A DNA stretch of 64,000 nucleotides from an uncultured Bacteroides sp. (GTDB lineage Bacteria > Bacteroidota > Bacteroidia > Bacteroidales > Bacteroidaceae), in NCBI GenBank assembly GCA_947038155.1, contig CAMQVH010000007.1:1-64000 (forward strand), read 5' to 3'. Within the stretch, counting starts at the first letter, position 1. Each line of letters begins with the position of its first letter. Below the pieces are notes generated by a model. It was not told the origin of the DNA. It did no database searches and saw nothing but the letters and a program-made list of their open reading frames with translations. Positions 56,960-64,000 of this stretch are shown piece by piece. The position numbers and the translations under genes were made by a program.

Positions 56960-57982
56960 ATGAAAAATAAGATTATACAACTACTTTTGCTAATCTGCTG
57001 CCTGCCGGCGCTGACCGGCTGCATCAGGGAGGATGAGTATGCCGATGATCCCGTAGGCAACTTCGAGCAACTATGGAAGATTATTGACGAACAGTACTGT
57101 TTTCTGGAAGCAAAAGGAATTGACTGGGATGCCGTCCACGAAGAATACAGAAAACTGATTATACCGACCATGTCCAATGATGACCTGTTCGACATTCTAA
57201 GCCAGATGCTGTATATCCTGAAAGACGGGCATGTCAATCTATCTTCTGCAAAACGCACTTCTTTCTACGATGACTGGTATCAGGGATACGACTGGAACTA
57301 CCGGGAAGATATTCTTTATCAGACTTATCTGGGCAGTGCCAGCAGTGGTTATTACACTGCTTCCGGCTTGAAATATAAGATATTCGATAATAATATAGGA
57401 TATATCCGTTACGAAAGTTTCAGCGCAGGAGTCGGAAACGGCAACCTGGACGAGGTTCTCCTCTACCTGGCACCTTGCAACGGATTAATCATTGATGTAC
57501 GCGACAACGGCGGTGGAAATCTGACGAACTCTACCCGTATCGCCGCCCGGTTTACCAACCAAAAGACGCTGACCGGATACATTCAGCACAAAACAGGACC
57601 GGGACATAATGACTTCTCTAAGAAGGAACCGATTTATCTGGAACCATCCGGCAGTATCCGTTGGCAAAAAAAGGTCGTTATATTAACCAACCGCCGTTGT
57701 TATAGTGCGACAAACGATTTTGTTAATGCGATGCGCAGCATAGAAGATACAGAAATTATCCAGGTCGGCGATTGGACCGGTGGCGGTTCGGGACTTCCTT
57801 TCTCATCTGAATTGCCGAACGGATGGAGCATCCGTTTCTCTGCCAGCCCGCACTTCGACAAAAACGAACAACCGCTGGAAGAAGGTATCGCACCGGATAT
57901 TGCCATCAATATGTCTGAAGCAGACCAACTTAAAAAGAAAGATACCCTGATTGAAAAGGCATTCGAGATATTAAGTGAGTAA
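56960..57982 (+). CDS. S41-family peptidase lipoprotein
   Basis: A 340-residue lipoprotein (lipobox ALTGC, Cys21). The tail-specific protease core is visible: GYIRYESFSAG, LIIDVRDNGGGN, and the nucleophile Ser249 in RRCYSATNDF, with GGGSGLPFSSELPNGW downstream. The N-terminal helical part (about 30-130) resembles the tricorn-core N-domain. A typical PDZ domain is absent or very short. Probably a cell-envelope protease. Confidence 0.9.
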   Translation: MKNKIIQLLLLICCLPALTGCIREDEYADDPVGNFEQLWKIIDEQYCFLEAKGIDWDAVHEEYRKLIIPTMSNDDLFDILSQMLYILKDGHVNLSSAKRTSFYDDWYQGYDWNYREDILYQTYLGSASSGYYTASGLKYKIFDNNIGYIRYESFSAGVGNGNLDEVLLYLAPCNGLIIDVRDNGGGNLTNSTRIAARFTNQKTLTGYIQHKTGPGHNDFSKKEPIYLEPSGSIRWQKKVVILTNRRCYSATNDFVNAMRSIEDTEIIQVGDWTGGGSGLPFSSELPNGWSIRFSASPHFDKNEQPLEEGIAPDIAINMSEADQLKKKDTLIEKAFEILSE

Positions 57983-58021
57983 CTTTATTACCGAATAATT
58001 TGTCAAATCAGAAAATCTTCC

Positions 58022-58029
58022 TATCTTTG
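58022..58029 (+). promoter_or_regulatory. -7 element of tRNA-Leu
   Basis: TATCTTTG matches TAnnTTTG and ends 26 nt before the mature 5' end of the tRNA. Confidence 0.65.
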
Positions 58030-58055
58030 CACCGCTAAACAAAAAAGCTACACAT

Positions 58056-58137
58056 GCGGATGTGGCGTAATTGGTAGCCGCGCCAGACTTAGGATCTGGT
58101 GCCGTGAGGCGTGTAGGTTCGAGTCCTATCATCCGCA
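58056..58137 (+). tRNA. tRNA-Leu (anticodon TAG)
   Basis: Acceptor stem GCGGATG/CATCCGC, D-arm AATTGGTAG, anticodon stem CCAGA/TCTGG with loop CTTAGGA (anticodon TAG at 58090-58092), an extended variable arm (GCCGTGAGGC) and a T-arm GTAGGTTCGAGTCCTAT. The long variable arm and anticodon both say leucine. The 3' CCA is not encoded in full. Confidence 0.97.
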
Positions 58138-58160
58138 CAAACTACCCTGTATTTACAGTT

Positions 58161-58197
58161 AAAAAGCCCCTAAAACGGACATTTTAGGGGCTTTTTT
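58161..58197 (+). terminator. Intrinsic terminator after tRNA-Leu
   Basis: A 15-bp stem (AAAAAGCCCCTAAAA / TTTTAGGGGCTTTTT) with a 6-nt loop and a T run. The A run on the other side lets it also terminate leftward transcription into the region. Confidence 0.9.
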
Positions 58198-58218
58198 GTG
58201 TCTTGAGCAGTGGTGGTC

Positions 58219-60783
58219 TTACTGACCACCTCCGCCACCGGCGTTTCCACCGCCTTCTCCACCTTTCACATCATCATTATTGATGCTTCGGGCAGCTTTC
58301 TTCACACTGGCTTTCAGTTCTCCAATCCGGTAGCCGATACTGAATCCGACATAACGGTTCGGATATTTCCCGCTACTCTTTGATATAAAATTATCACCTT
58401 TCGTATGACTGTTATACGTCCTGTACTTCTCAAAAATATTGTTGCAATACAGGTTCAGCGTGAGACGGTCATCCTTCAGGAACGAACGATTCAACCCGAT
58501 GCTGTAATACTGATAGCCGGAACCTTTTCCCTGCAAACTGATATACGGAGTACTCCCGCCCCCATTCAGGCTCAAACGGATTTTCAAAGGCAACGTATGC
58601 TGGATACCCCCGTGGCAAGAAACGTTCCATCCATAATTGTGCAACCCTTGCGCCTCACTTTTCAAATCCCTGTAACTTCCGCGCCCGTTCACGTAAATAC
58701 GTGTTTTAGGAGAAGCGTTCCAATTCAGATAAAGAGACAACCCCGTATCCCGGTTCTTGCCGATATTGTCATAAGTGCTGTACATAGCCCCATTCGGCGC
58801 CATATGCTCCGGATTATCATCAAAGATTTCTCCGTTCTCATTGGTTATCAAGCGGCTCACCCTCTCTATTCCGTTATTCCCGAATGAATGGCGTAACGAA
58901 ACGTTTATATTGAACTTGGCACTGAAATTACTGTACGCAATATCAAAAGCATGGTTTTTCTCACTCTTCAAATCCGGATTTCCCTGACTGATAGACATCG
59001 GGTCTTGATTATTAAAATAAGGATTCAGGTTCCAGATTCCCGGACGCCAGATGCGCATATTATAACCGACACGCAGATTCTGCGTCTTGCCTATTTTCAT
59101 TCCCAAAGAGACGGACGGAACCCAATCGCTGTAATTCGTATGGAAGTCCTCACCCGGCCCTACGATATATTTCACCCGTTGTATGGTCTGCTCATAACGT
59201 ACTCCCGGCTTGAAAGAGAAGTCCTTATACTTTAGGGTATATCCCACATAAGCCGACAGGATATGGTTGAGATGGCGGTACTCACTGCTTCGGTCTTCAT
59301 TATACGCATAATTATCGCTTCCGCCTGCCGCCTCATAAAGCGCGTTATCACTGCTATTGCGACGGAAAATGTATTTCGTTCCCGTCTCAATGGTATGCAA
59401 TTTCCCTATCGGAGTCGTATAATCCACTTGGAAAGTCTGCTCCATCGTATTTGTCTTTCCATCCGAATGGTAATTTTCCAACCGCAGCCGTTCCGCCAGT
59501 TCCTCTTTCTGCTCGTCGGGGAATATGTCCAGATAAACATTCTTGGAATTATCAGTTTGAGGTTGCGTATTTATCTTATAAGATAAGGTCAGCATCCGCT
59601 GCTTATTCTTTTGGGAAGTACGCTGATAGTCTATATTTCCATTTATGGAATACCACGAGTTTTTATTACGGCTATCCGTCCGGTAACGATAAGCCACGTC
59701 CTCATGGTTCGTCCTATACATTACCGTATTTCCGTTATTGTCGCTCTCATTACTGCCGCCATACATTCCGAAAGCCGCCGTCAGCAGCCTCAACGTATCA
59801 ATCTCATAACTTGCTTCCAGATTGCCATGCTGGAAATTCCCTTTCGATTTGGAACTGCTTTGAGATTCGAGAAACTTCTCGTCCCTCGCCCCCGGCTCGT
59901 AATTCTCACGGTAATTGTCCGAGTAGCTGCGCGGGCTATTATTGTAATCGTAGTTATAATTGACGGAAATAGTCATCTTTCCCTGTTTCACCATCGCGTA
60001 AGTACCGGCTCCGGCTCCGTTGTTAGAGACATTTCCCCGGAATGTAGCCGTATATCCCTCGAATCCGCCGCCCACGGTGACGATATTCAGAATACCGCCT
60101 ACGCCTTCCGCATCGTACTTCGCCCCCGGCGAAGTAATCACCTCAATATATTTAATGGTATTTGCCGGCATACTTTTCAGTACTTCTTTCGGATTATTGC
60201 TCATCATGTTATTCGGCTTCCCGTTCACATGTATCTTGAAACTGCTGCTTCCGTTCACCTGCACATTATCTTCCCCGTCCACCGTCACCAAAGGAACTTT
60301 GCGCAGCATCTCCAGAATACTGTTCGACTTGGAGTCGGGGTCGTCTTCAATGTTATATTCTATCTTGTCCACATCTACCTTCACCAAAGGCTTCTGGGCG
60401 ACAACTTCCACTCCCTTCAGTTCATTATTGGCTTCCGAAGAATACAACGTCCCGAGGTCGATTATTTTCGTAGAAGGTTTCAAAGTGAAGTCTTTCACAA
60501 CAGGCGCTTTACCTATCGAAGAAATGCTGATTGCATAATCGCCTGCCGGTACATTCAATTTCTCCTGGAACTTACCATTTGCCCCGGTCACCGCCATTTT
60601 TACAGCTTTGTCCGGAACACCTTTCTTGGTAATCCTGATGGTGGCATACGGTTCTCCCTCTTGGGTTAACGAATCCAGAAGAACACCTTTGATGGTAAAA
60701 GAAGGAGCTACATCTTTTTGCGCCCACCCCGCCGCAAACGTAGCAAACATGAATAGTAATAGTAGCAACAGTCTGTGTTTCAT
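58219..60783 (-). CDS. TonB-dependent receptor-like outer-membrane protein
   Basis: An 854-residue outer-membrane barrel. Signal peptide (about 1-21), a carboxypeptidase-regulatory-like domain (about 29-115, GVLLDSLTQEGEPYATI), a plug (VEVVAQKPLVKVDVDKIEYN, KYIEVITSPGAKYDAEGVGGILNI) and a C-terminal barrel of the OMP_b-brl_3 type. It is not SusC-like and has no SusD partner. The C-terminus ends in an unusual Gly-rich tail (GGEGGGNAGGGGGQ) after the last strand. The substrate is unknown. Confidence 0.9.
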   Translation of the reverse strand: MKHRLLLLLLFMFATFAAGWAQKDVAPSFTIKGVLLDSLTQEGEPYATIRITKKGVPDKAVKMAVTGANGKFQEKLNVPAGDYAISISSIGKAPVVKDFTLKPSTKIIDLGTLYSSEANNELKGVEVVAQKPLVKVDVDKIEYNIEDDPDSKSNSILEMLRKVPLVTVDGEDNVQVNGSSSFKIHVNGKPNNMMSNNPKEVLKSMPANTIKYIEVITSPGAKYDAEGVGGILNIVTVGGGFEGYTATFRGNVSNNGAGAGTYAMVKQGKMTISVNYNYDYNNSPRSYSDNYRENYEPGARDEKFLESQSSSKSKGNFQHGNLEASYEIDTLRLLTAAFGMYGGSNESDNNGNTVMYRTNHEDVAYRYRTDSRNKNSWYSINGNIDYQRTSQKNKQRMLTLSYKINTQPQTDNSKNVYLDIFPDEQKEELAERLRLENYHSDGKTNTMEQTFQVDYTTPIGKLHTIETGTKYIFRRNSSDNALYEAAGGSDNYAYNEDRSSEYRHLNHILSAYVGYTLKYKDFSFKPGVRYEQTIQRVKYIVGPGEDFHTNYSDWVPSVSLGMKIGKTQNLRVGYNMRIWRPGIWNLNPYFNNQDPMSISQGNPDLKSEKNHAFDIAYSNFSAKFNINVSLRHSFGNNGIERVSRLITNENGEIFDDNPEHMAPNGAMYSTYDNIGKNRDTGLSLYLNWNASPKTRIYVNGRGSYRDLKSEAQGLHNYGWNVSCHGGIQHTLPLKIRLSLNGGGSTPYISLQGKGSGYQYYSIGLNRSFLKDDRLTLNLYCNNIFEKYRTYNSHTKGDNFISKSSGKYPNRYVGFSIGYRIGELKASVKKAARSINNDDVKGGEGGGNAGGGGGQ

Positions 60784-60967
60784 GATTAGAATGATTTAGT
60801 TTTTTATTTATTAGACGCAGGACATTCTGAAATGCTGCAAATATGAGGGGATAAAAGTAGGTGGTTTCGTGCCAATTACGAAACATTCGGAGTTAAAAAA
60901 GTAGAACGAACAGATAAAATTTCTTACTAAAGCATCACCTTTCCTGAAGCATATCCTCCAAAAACCG

Positions 60968-61485
60968 GTGGTCAATGTTCGCCGGCCTCATGGCACAGCC
61001 ACGCAGGAGATGCGCCGCTACGCTTCATTCATCGGAACGAGCAACCACAAGGACCTGCTGACGGACACTTCCGGCAGCCGACGCTACATCGTCATCAACG
61101 TAACCGCCCCATCGACTGCTCCCCGATTGACTACGAGCAGCTTTATGCACAAGCAATGCATGATATTTACAGGGGAGAACGCTACTGGTTCGACCACGAA
61201 GATGAAAAACTGATGACTGAAAGCAATCAGGAATTTCAAGTTATCCCCATCGCGGAGCAATTATTCCACCAGTATTTCCGGGCTGCCCGGGAAGACGAGG
61301 AAGAATACGAGCAACTTCTCGCCATCGAGATACTGGAACAGGTGCAGCATGACAGCAGGATTCATGTATCAAATTGCAATATTATTCAGTTCGGCAGAAT
61401 ATTACAGAGGAATCAAGTGCCTTCCGTGCATACCAAACGGGGGAATGTCTACAAAGTGGTTCGGATTAAGCCGAAAAGAGAATAA
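60968..61485 (+). pseudogene. Frameshifted VapE-family (BT4734-like) fragment
   Basis: The C-terminal part of a VapE/DUF3874-type protein survives in two frames. The first reads RRYASFIGTSNHKDLLTDTSGSRRYI; after about 61107 the homologous sequence continues in another frame (PIDYEQLYAQAMHDIYRGERYW, then FQVIPIAEQLFHQYF). A one-base loss in the ACCGCCCC run explains it. The N-terminal two thirds are absent. Such proteins belong to mobile islands, so this is a remnant. Confidence 0.8.
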
Positions 61486-61501
61486 ATATACAGTCCTCAG
61501 G

Positions 61502-61597
61502 ACGGTGATAGGTGATAGATGAGGTGATAGTTCAGAGACAACCTATCACCGTTCTGTAAGCACGATGAACAGGGAGTTTCAGAAGGGTGGTGATAGG
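61502..61597. repeat. GGTGATAG repeats next to the VapE remnant
   Basis: GGTGATAG occurs at 61504, 61511, 61523 and 61589, with an inverted copy at 61542-61549. ACGGTGATAGG/CCTATCACCGT forms an 11-bp inverted repeat (61502-61512, 61542-61552). Iteron-like, of unknown role. Confidence 0.6.
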
Positions 61598-61648
61598 TTG
61601 AAAGAGGAATTGGTGAAATCACTATGGAGTGATTCGTATTTAAAGTTA

Positions 61649-63211
61649 CTATTCCTCAGCAATTATCCAATCTCCGATAGTTCTTGTCGTACTGTCGAAG
61701 TTTACTCCTATCTTTATAACTTTCCGATGATCGGGTTGATAAGGTATAGCATATCCTCTACTATTTATCTGCGCCAACGCTTCTTCCGGGGTGCCATCCA
61801 TCTTGAATTCAAAGACATAGATGGCATCATGCAGTTTTACGACTACATCTGCACGCCCAATCGCACTTTTTACTTCCACATCTACATACTGTCCCATCAG
61901 CCGGAACAATAGATAGAAGATAGTCTGATAATGCTTCTCTTGTTTATTCTCCAAATCATTGGGGATAGAAGCAAAGAAAGACCTTATCCGTTCCAAACAC
62001 TCAGTCAGTTTTCCGGCTCGCAAATCCTTAATAAAAGAAACTACATAGAATGTGTTTTCCCGGGCAGGCAAATGCACGTAAGCAGGCATAAGAGATTCGA
62101 TGAATCCTTTCCGCACCTCTTTGTTGGGATAAGCAAGTGTATAAAGCTGAAATTCAGGGTCATATCCTTTGATAGTGAGATAACCGCTTTGATAAAGTAC
62201 GGGAAGAGGGTCAGTAATAGCACTCGTCGGGGCATCAAACTGCTCGGCAGTAGCCGTAGCACCGTCCAATTCACGAATATCGAAATTACTTTGCTGCAAT
62301 ATGTTTATCAAGAAAGTAGGCGTTCCGGTAGAAAACCAGAAATTTTCATAACTCTTTTGAGCAAATGCATTAAACAAACTGAACGGATTATAAACATCTT
62401 CACATTTCTTACTGAAATGATAACCGTCATACTGTTGTTTCAGATGCATGCAAGCCTCCTCATAGGTTTCATCATTGGCCTGTGCCATCATCTCAATATC
62501 AATTTTCAGTTGCGTACGCAATTCCTGCTCGGTAATACCACAGATAGCGCTATAATCATCCCGCATACTGATATTCTGCAAATTATTCAATTCACTGAAA
62601 ATACTCATCTGACTGAATTTGCTGATACCTGTCAGGAAAAGAAAGCGTAGATATTCCCCTTGTGCTTTCAAAGGACTGAAGAATTTCCGCATTTCTTCAC
62701 GAAGATCATTTTGCAGTTCCGGCAAATGATTACTGTCTAATAAAGGAGCGTCATATTCGTCGATAAGTACTACTACCTGCAAACCTGTCTGCTGATATGC
62801 CCTTTTTATTATTCCGGAAAAACGAGCCGCATAACCTTCTTCTTCCGGATCATTACCATAAATTCGTTCCCATTCACGAAGTTGAAGATTTAAACGTTCT
62901 TCTAAATCAGACATAGCAGTGTACTTTGTCATGCTGAAATCTATGTGCAACACCGGATAGACATTCCACTCTTTCTCCAAACGTTCCATCGCCAATCCTT
63001 GGAACAAATCTTTCTTCCCTCGAAAATAAGCATCAAGAGTAGATACCAGCAAACTTTTCCCAAAACGGCGAGGACGACTCAAAAAATATACCTTATTGGT
63101 ATTTGCCAGACGATATATCAACTCCGTCTTATCTACATATACGTTGTTGTTATTACGTAAATCTTCAAAATTCTGTATCCCTATCGGGTATATTCTGAAA
63201 GTGCTATCCAT
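61649..63211 (-). CDS. PF09820-type AAA ATPase with PD-(D/E)XK nuclease domain
   Basis: A 520-residue protein of a family abundant in Bacteroides. N-terminal AAA-ATPase-like domain: YPIGIQNFEDLR, Walker A-like RPRRFGKSLL, Walker B VVLIDEYDAPL. The C-terminal PDDEXK_9-type nuclease has GRADVVV, EFKMDGTPEEALAQI. The biological role is not established; mobile-element and defence links have been suggested. Divergent from a paralog at 63401, with its own -7 element CAAATATA at 63243-63250 (TATATTTG on the minus strand). Confidence 0.9.
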   Translation of the reverse strand: MDSTFRIYPIGIQNFEDLRNNNNVYVDKTELIYRLANTNKVYFLSRPRRFGKSLLVSTLDAYFRGKKDLFQGLAMERLEKEWNVYPVLHIDFSMTKYTAMSDLEERLNLQLREWERIYGNDPEEEGYAARFSGIIKRAYQQTGLQVVVLIDEYDAPLLDSNHLPELQNDLREEMRKFFSPLKAQGEYLRFLFLTGISKFSQMSIFSELNNLQNISMRDDYSAICGITEQELRTQLKIDIEMMAQANDETYEEACMHLKQQYDGYHFSKKCEDVYNPFSLFNAFAQKSYENFWFSTGTPTFLINILQQSNFDIRELDGATATAEQFDAPTSAITDPLPVLYQSGYLTIKGYDPEFQLYTLAYPNKEVRKGFIESLMPAYVHLPARENTFYVVSFIKDLRAGKLTECLERIRSFFASIPNDLENKQEKHYQTIFYLLFRLMGQYVDVEVKSAIGRADVVVKLHDAIYVFEFKMDGTPEEALAQINSRGYAIPYQPDHRKVIKIGVNFDSTTRTIGDWIIAEE

Positions 63212-63365
63212 AACGCTTATCTTTATTAAAATGAAATGTAGACAAATATAGGGATTAAAAAAGATACCACAAACAGTACATACTGTTTTCTACACCTCAT
63301 TCTGTTAAAAGCAATCATCTTATACTTTTCTCTTTCTAAAAACAATGAAGTAGTTGGAAATTTAC

Positions 63366-63373
63366 TACCTTTG
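63366..63373 (+). promoter_or_regulatory. -7 element of the second PF09820 gene
   Basis: TACCTTTG matches TAnnTTTG, 27 nt before the ATG at 63401. A GGAG lies just before that ATG. Confidence 0.55.
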
Positions 63374-63400
63374 TGTAATTGAGTTATAAAACCGGAGTAT

Positions 63401-64000
63401 ATGAGTAGTAAAATTTACCCTATTGGCATACAGAATTTCGAAAAGATTCGTAATGACGGTTATTTCTATATTGATAAAACGGCATTGATGTATCAAATGG
63501 TAAAAACCGGTAGTTACTATTTCTTAAGCCGCCCGCGCCGCTTCGGAAAGAGTCTGCTCATCTCTACTCTGGAAGCTTATTTTCAAGGAAAGAAGGAACT
63601 GTTCACGGGACTGGCTGTAGAAAGGCTGGAAAAAGACTGGATTAAATATCCGATATTACACCTAGACCTTAATATCGAAAAATATGATGCACCGGAAAGT
63701 CTGGATAATATACTCGAAAAATCGTTGACTGCATGGGAAAAGCTCTATGGTGCCGAGCCATCCGAACGCTCATTTTCCCTGCGTTTTGCCGGTATCATAG
63801 AACGCGCCTGCAAGCAGGCAGGACAACGCGTAGTTATTTTGGTAGATGAATATGATAAGCCCATGTTGCAAGCCATCGGCAACGAGAAATTGCAAAAACA
63901 ATTCCGGGACACTTTAAAACCTTTCTATGGAGCACTCAAAACAATGGATGGCTATATAAAGTTTGCGTTCTTGACCGGCGTTACAAAGTTTGGCAAAGTC
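63401..64000 (+). CDS. PF09820-type AAA ATPase, partial (runs off the window)
   Basis: The first 200 codons of a paralog of the gene at 61649. It reads MSSKIYPIGIQNFEKIR, Walker A-like RPRRFGKSLL, Walker B VVILVDEYDKPM and FAFLTGVTKFGKV at the window edge. The nuclease half lies outside. The two copies are divergent over a 189-nt spacer. Confidence 0.9.
   Translation, partial: MSSKIYPIGIQNFEKIRNDGYFYIDKTALMYQMVKTGSYYFLSRPRRFGKSLLISTLEAYFQGKKELFTGLAVERLEKDWIKYPILHLDLNIEKYDAPESLDNILEKSLTAWEKLYGAEPSERSFSLRFAGIIERACKQAGQRVVILVDEYDKPMLQAIGNEKLQKQFRDTLKPFYGALKTMDGYIKFAFLTGVTKFGKV

Overview
The window looks like a Bacteroides chromosome, most likely of the B. ovatus / B. xylanisolvens type. The signs are SusC/SusD pairs, a hybrid two-component system (HTCS) regulator, TAnnTTTG-type -7 promoter elements, AT-rich leaders with little Shine-Dalgarno, and many periplasmic or lipoprotein glycoside hydrolases. 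Species assignment is inference.

About 0.3-44.7 kb is one large polysaccharide utilization locus (PUL) for decorated xylan (glucuronoarabinoxylan). Three leftward transcription units sit in its right half. The first is GH43-CBM6, GH43 and a GH3 beta-xylosidase (44.7-39.0 kb). The second is GH43, GH31, GH97 and GH43-CBM6 (38.1-30.6 kb). The third starts with a GH43 lipoprotein and continues through two SusC/SusD pairs, a surface glycan-binding lipoprotein, a GH10 xylanase with inserted CBMs, a GH5 xylanase, a fused CE6-CE1 esterase and GH43-CBM6 (30.3-10.1 kb). The HTCS regulator and a GH95 enzyme are on the plus strand (3.4-10.1 kb). Two further esterases (CE20-like and CE1) run leftward at the left edge. 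Surface lipoproteins would bind and cut xylan, the SusCD pairs would import oligosaccharides, and periplasmic GH43/GH3/GH31/GH97/GH95 enzymes and esterases would strip the side chains.

The main regulatory observation is a repeated operator design. Upstream of four PUL units (44743, 41601, 38109, 30348) and of the GH95 gene there are TGTTACA-like heptamers spaced 20-22 bp apart (usually 21). The innermost copy lies 30-31 bp from a TAnnTTTG -7 element. These are strong candidates for HTCS binding arrays.

At 45.0-49.1 kb an aldo/keto reductase, an amidohydrolase-type lactonase and a zinc dehydrogenase form an operon divergent from a LacI regulator. The set matches the L-galactose to tagaturonate route known from Bacteroides. 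The GH95 enzyme carries a His-to-Thr change expected of an alpha-L-galactosidase, so release and catabolism of L-galactose appear to be linked here.

The right third (49-58 kb) is mostly housekeeping: an AAA_14 ATPase, an FKBP-like lipoprotein with glyS, a topoisomerase IV/gyrase A subunit, an outer-membrane protein, an S41 protease and tRNA-Leu(UAG). From 58 to 64 kb come an outer-membrane TonB-dependent-type receptor, a frameshifted VapE-family remnant and two divergent PF09820-type ATPase/nuclease paralogs, the last cut by the window edge. Two long intergenic regions (38.1-39.0 and 52.6-53.4 kb) hold degenerate 22-bp repeats, palindromes and a pentanucleotide microsatellite that the genes do not explain.
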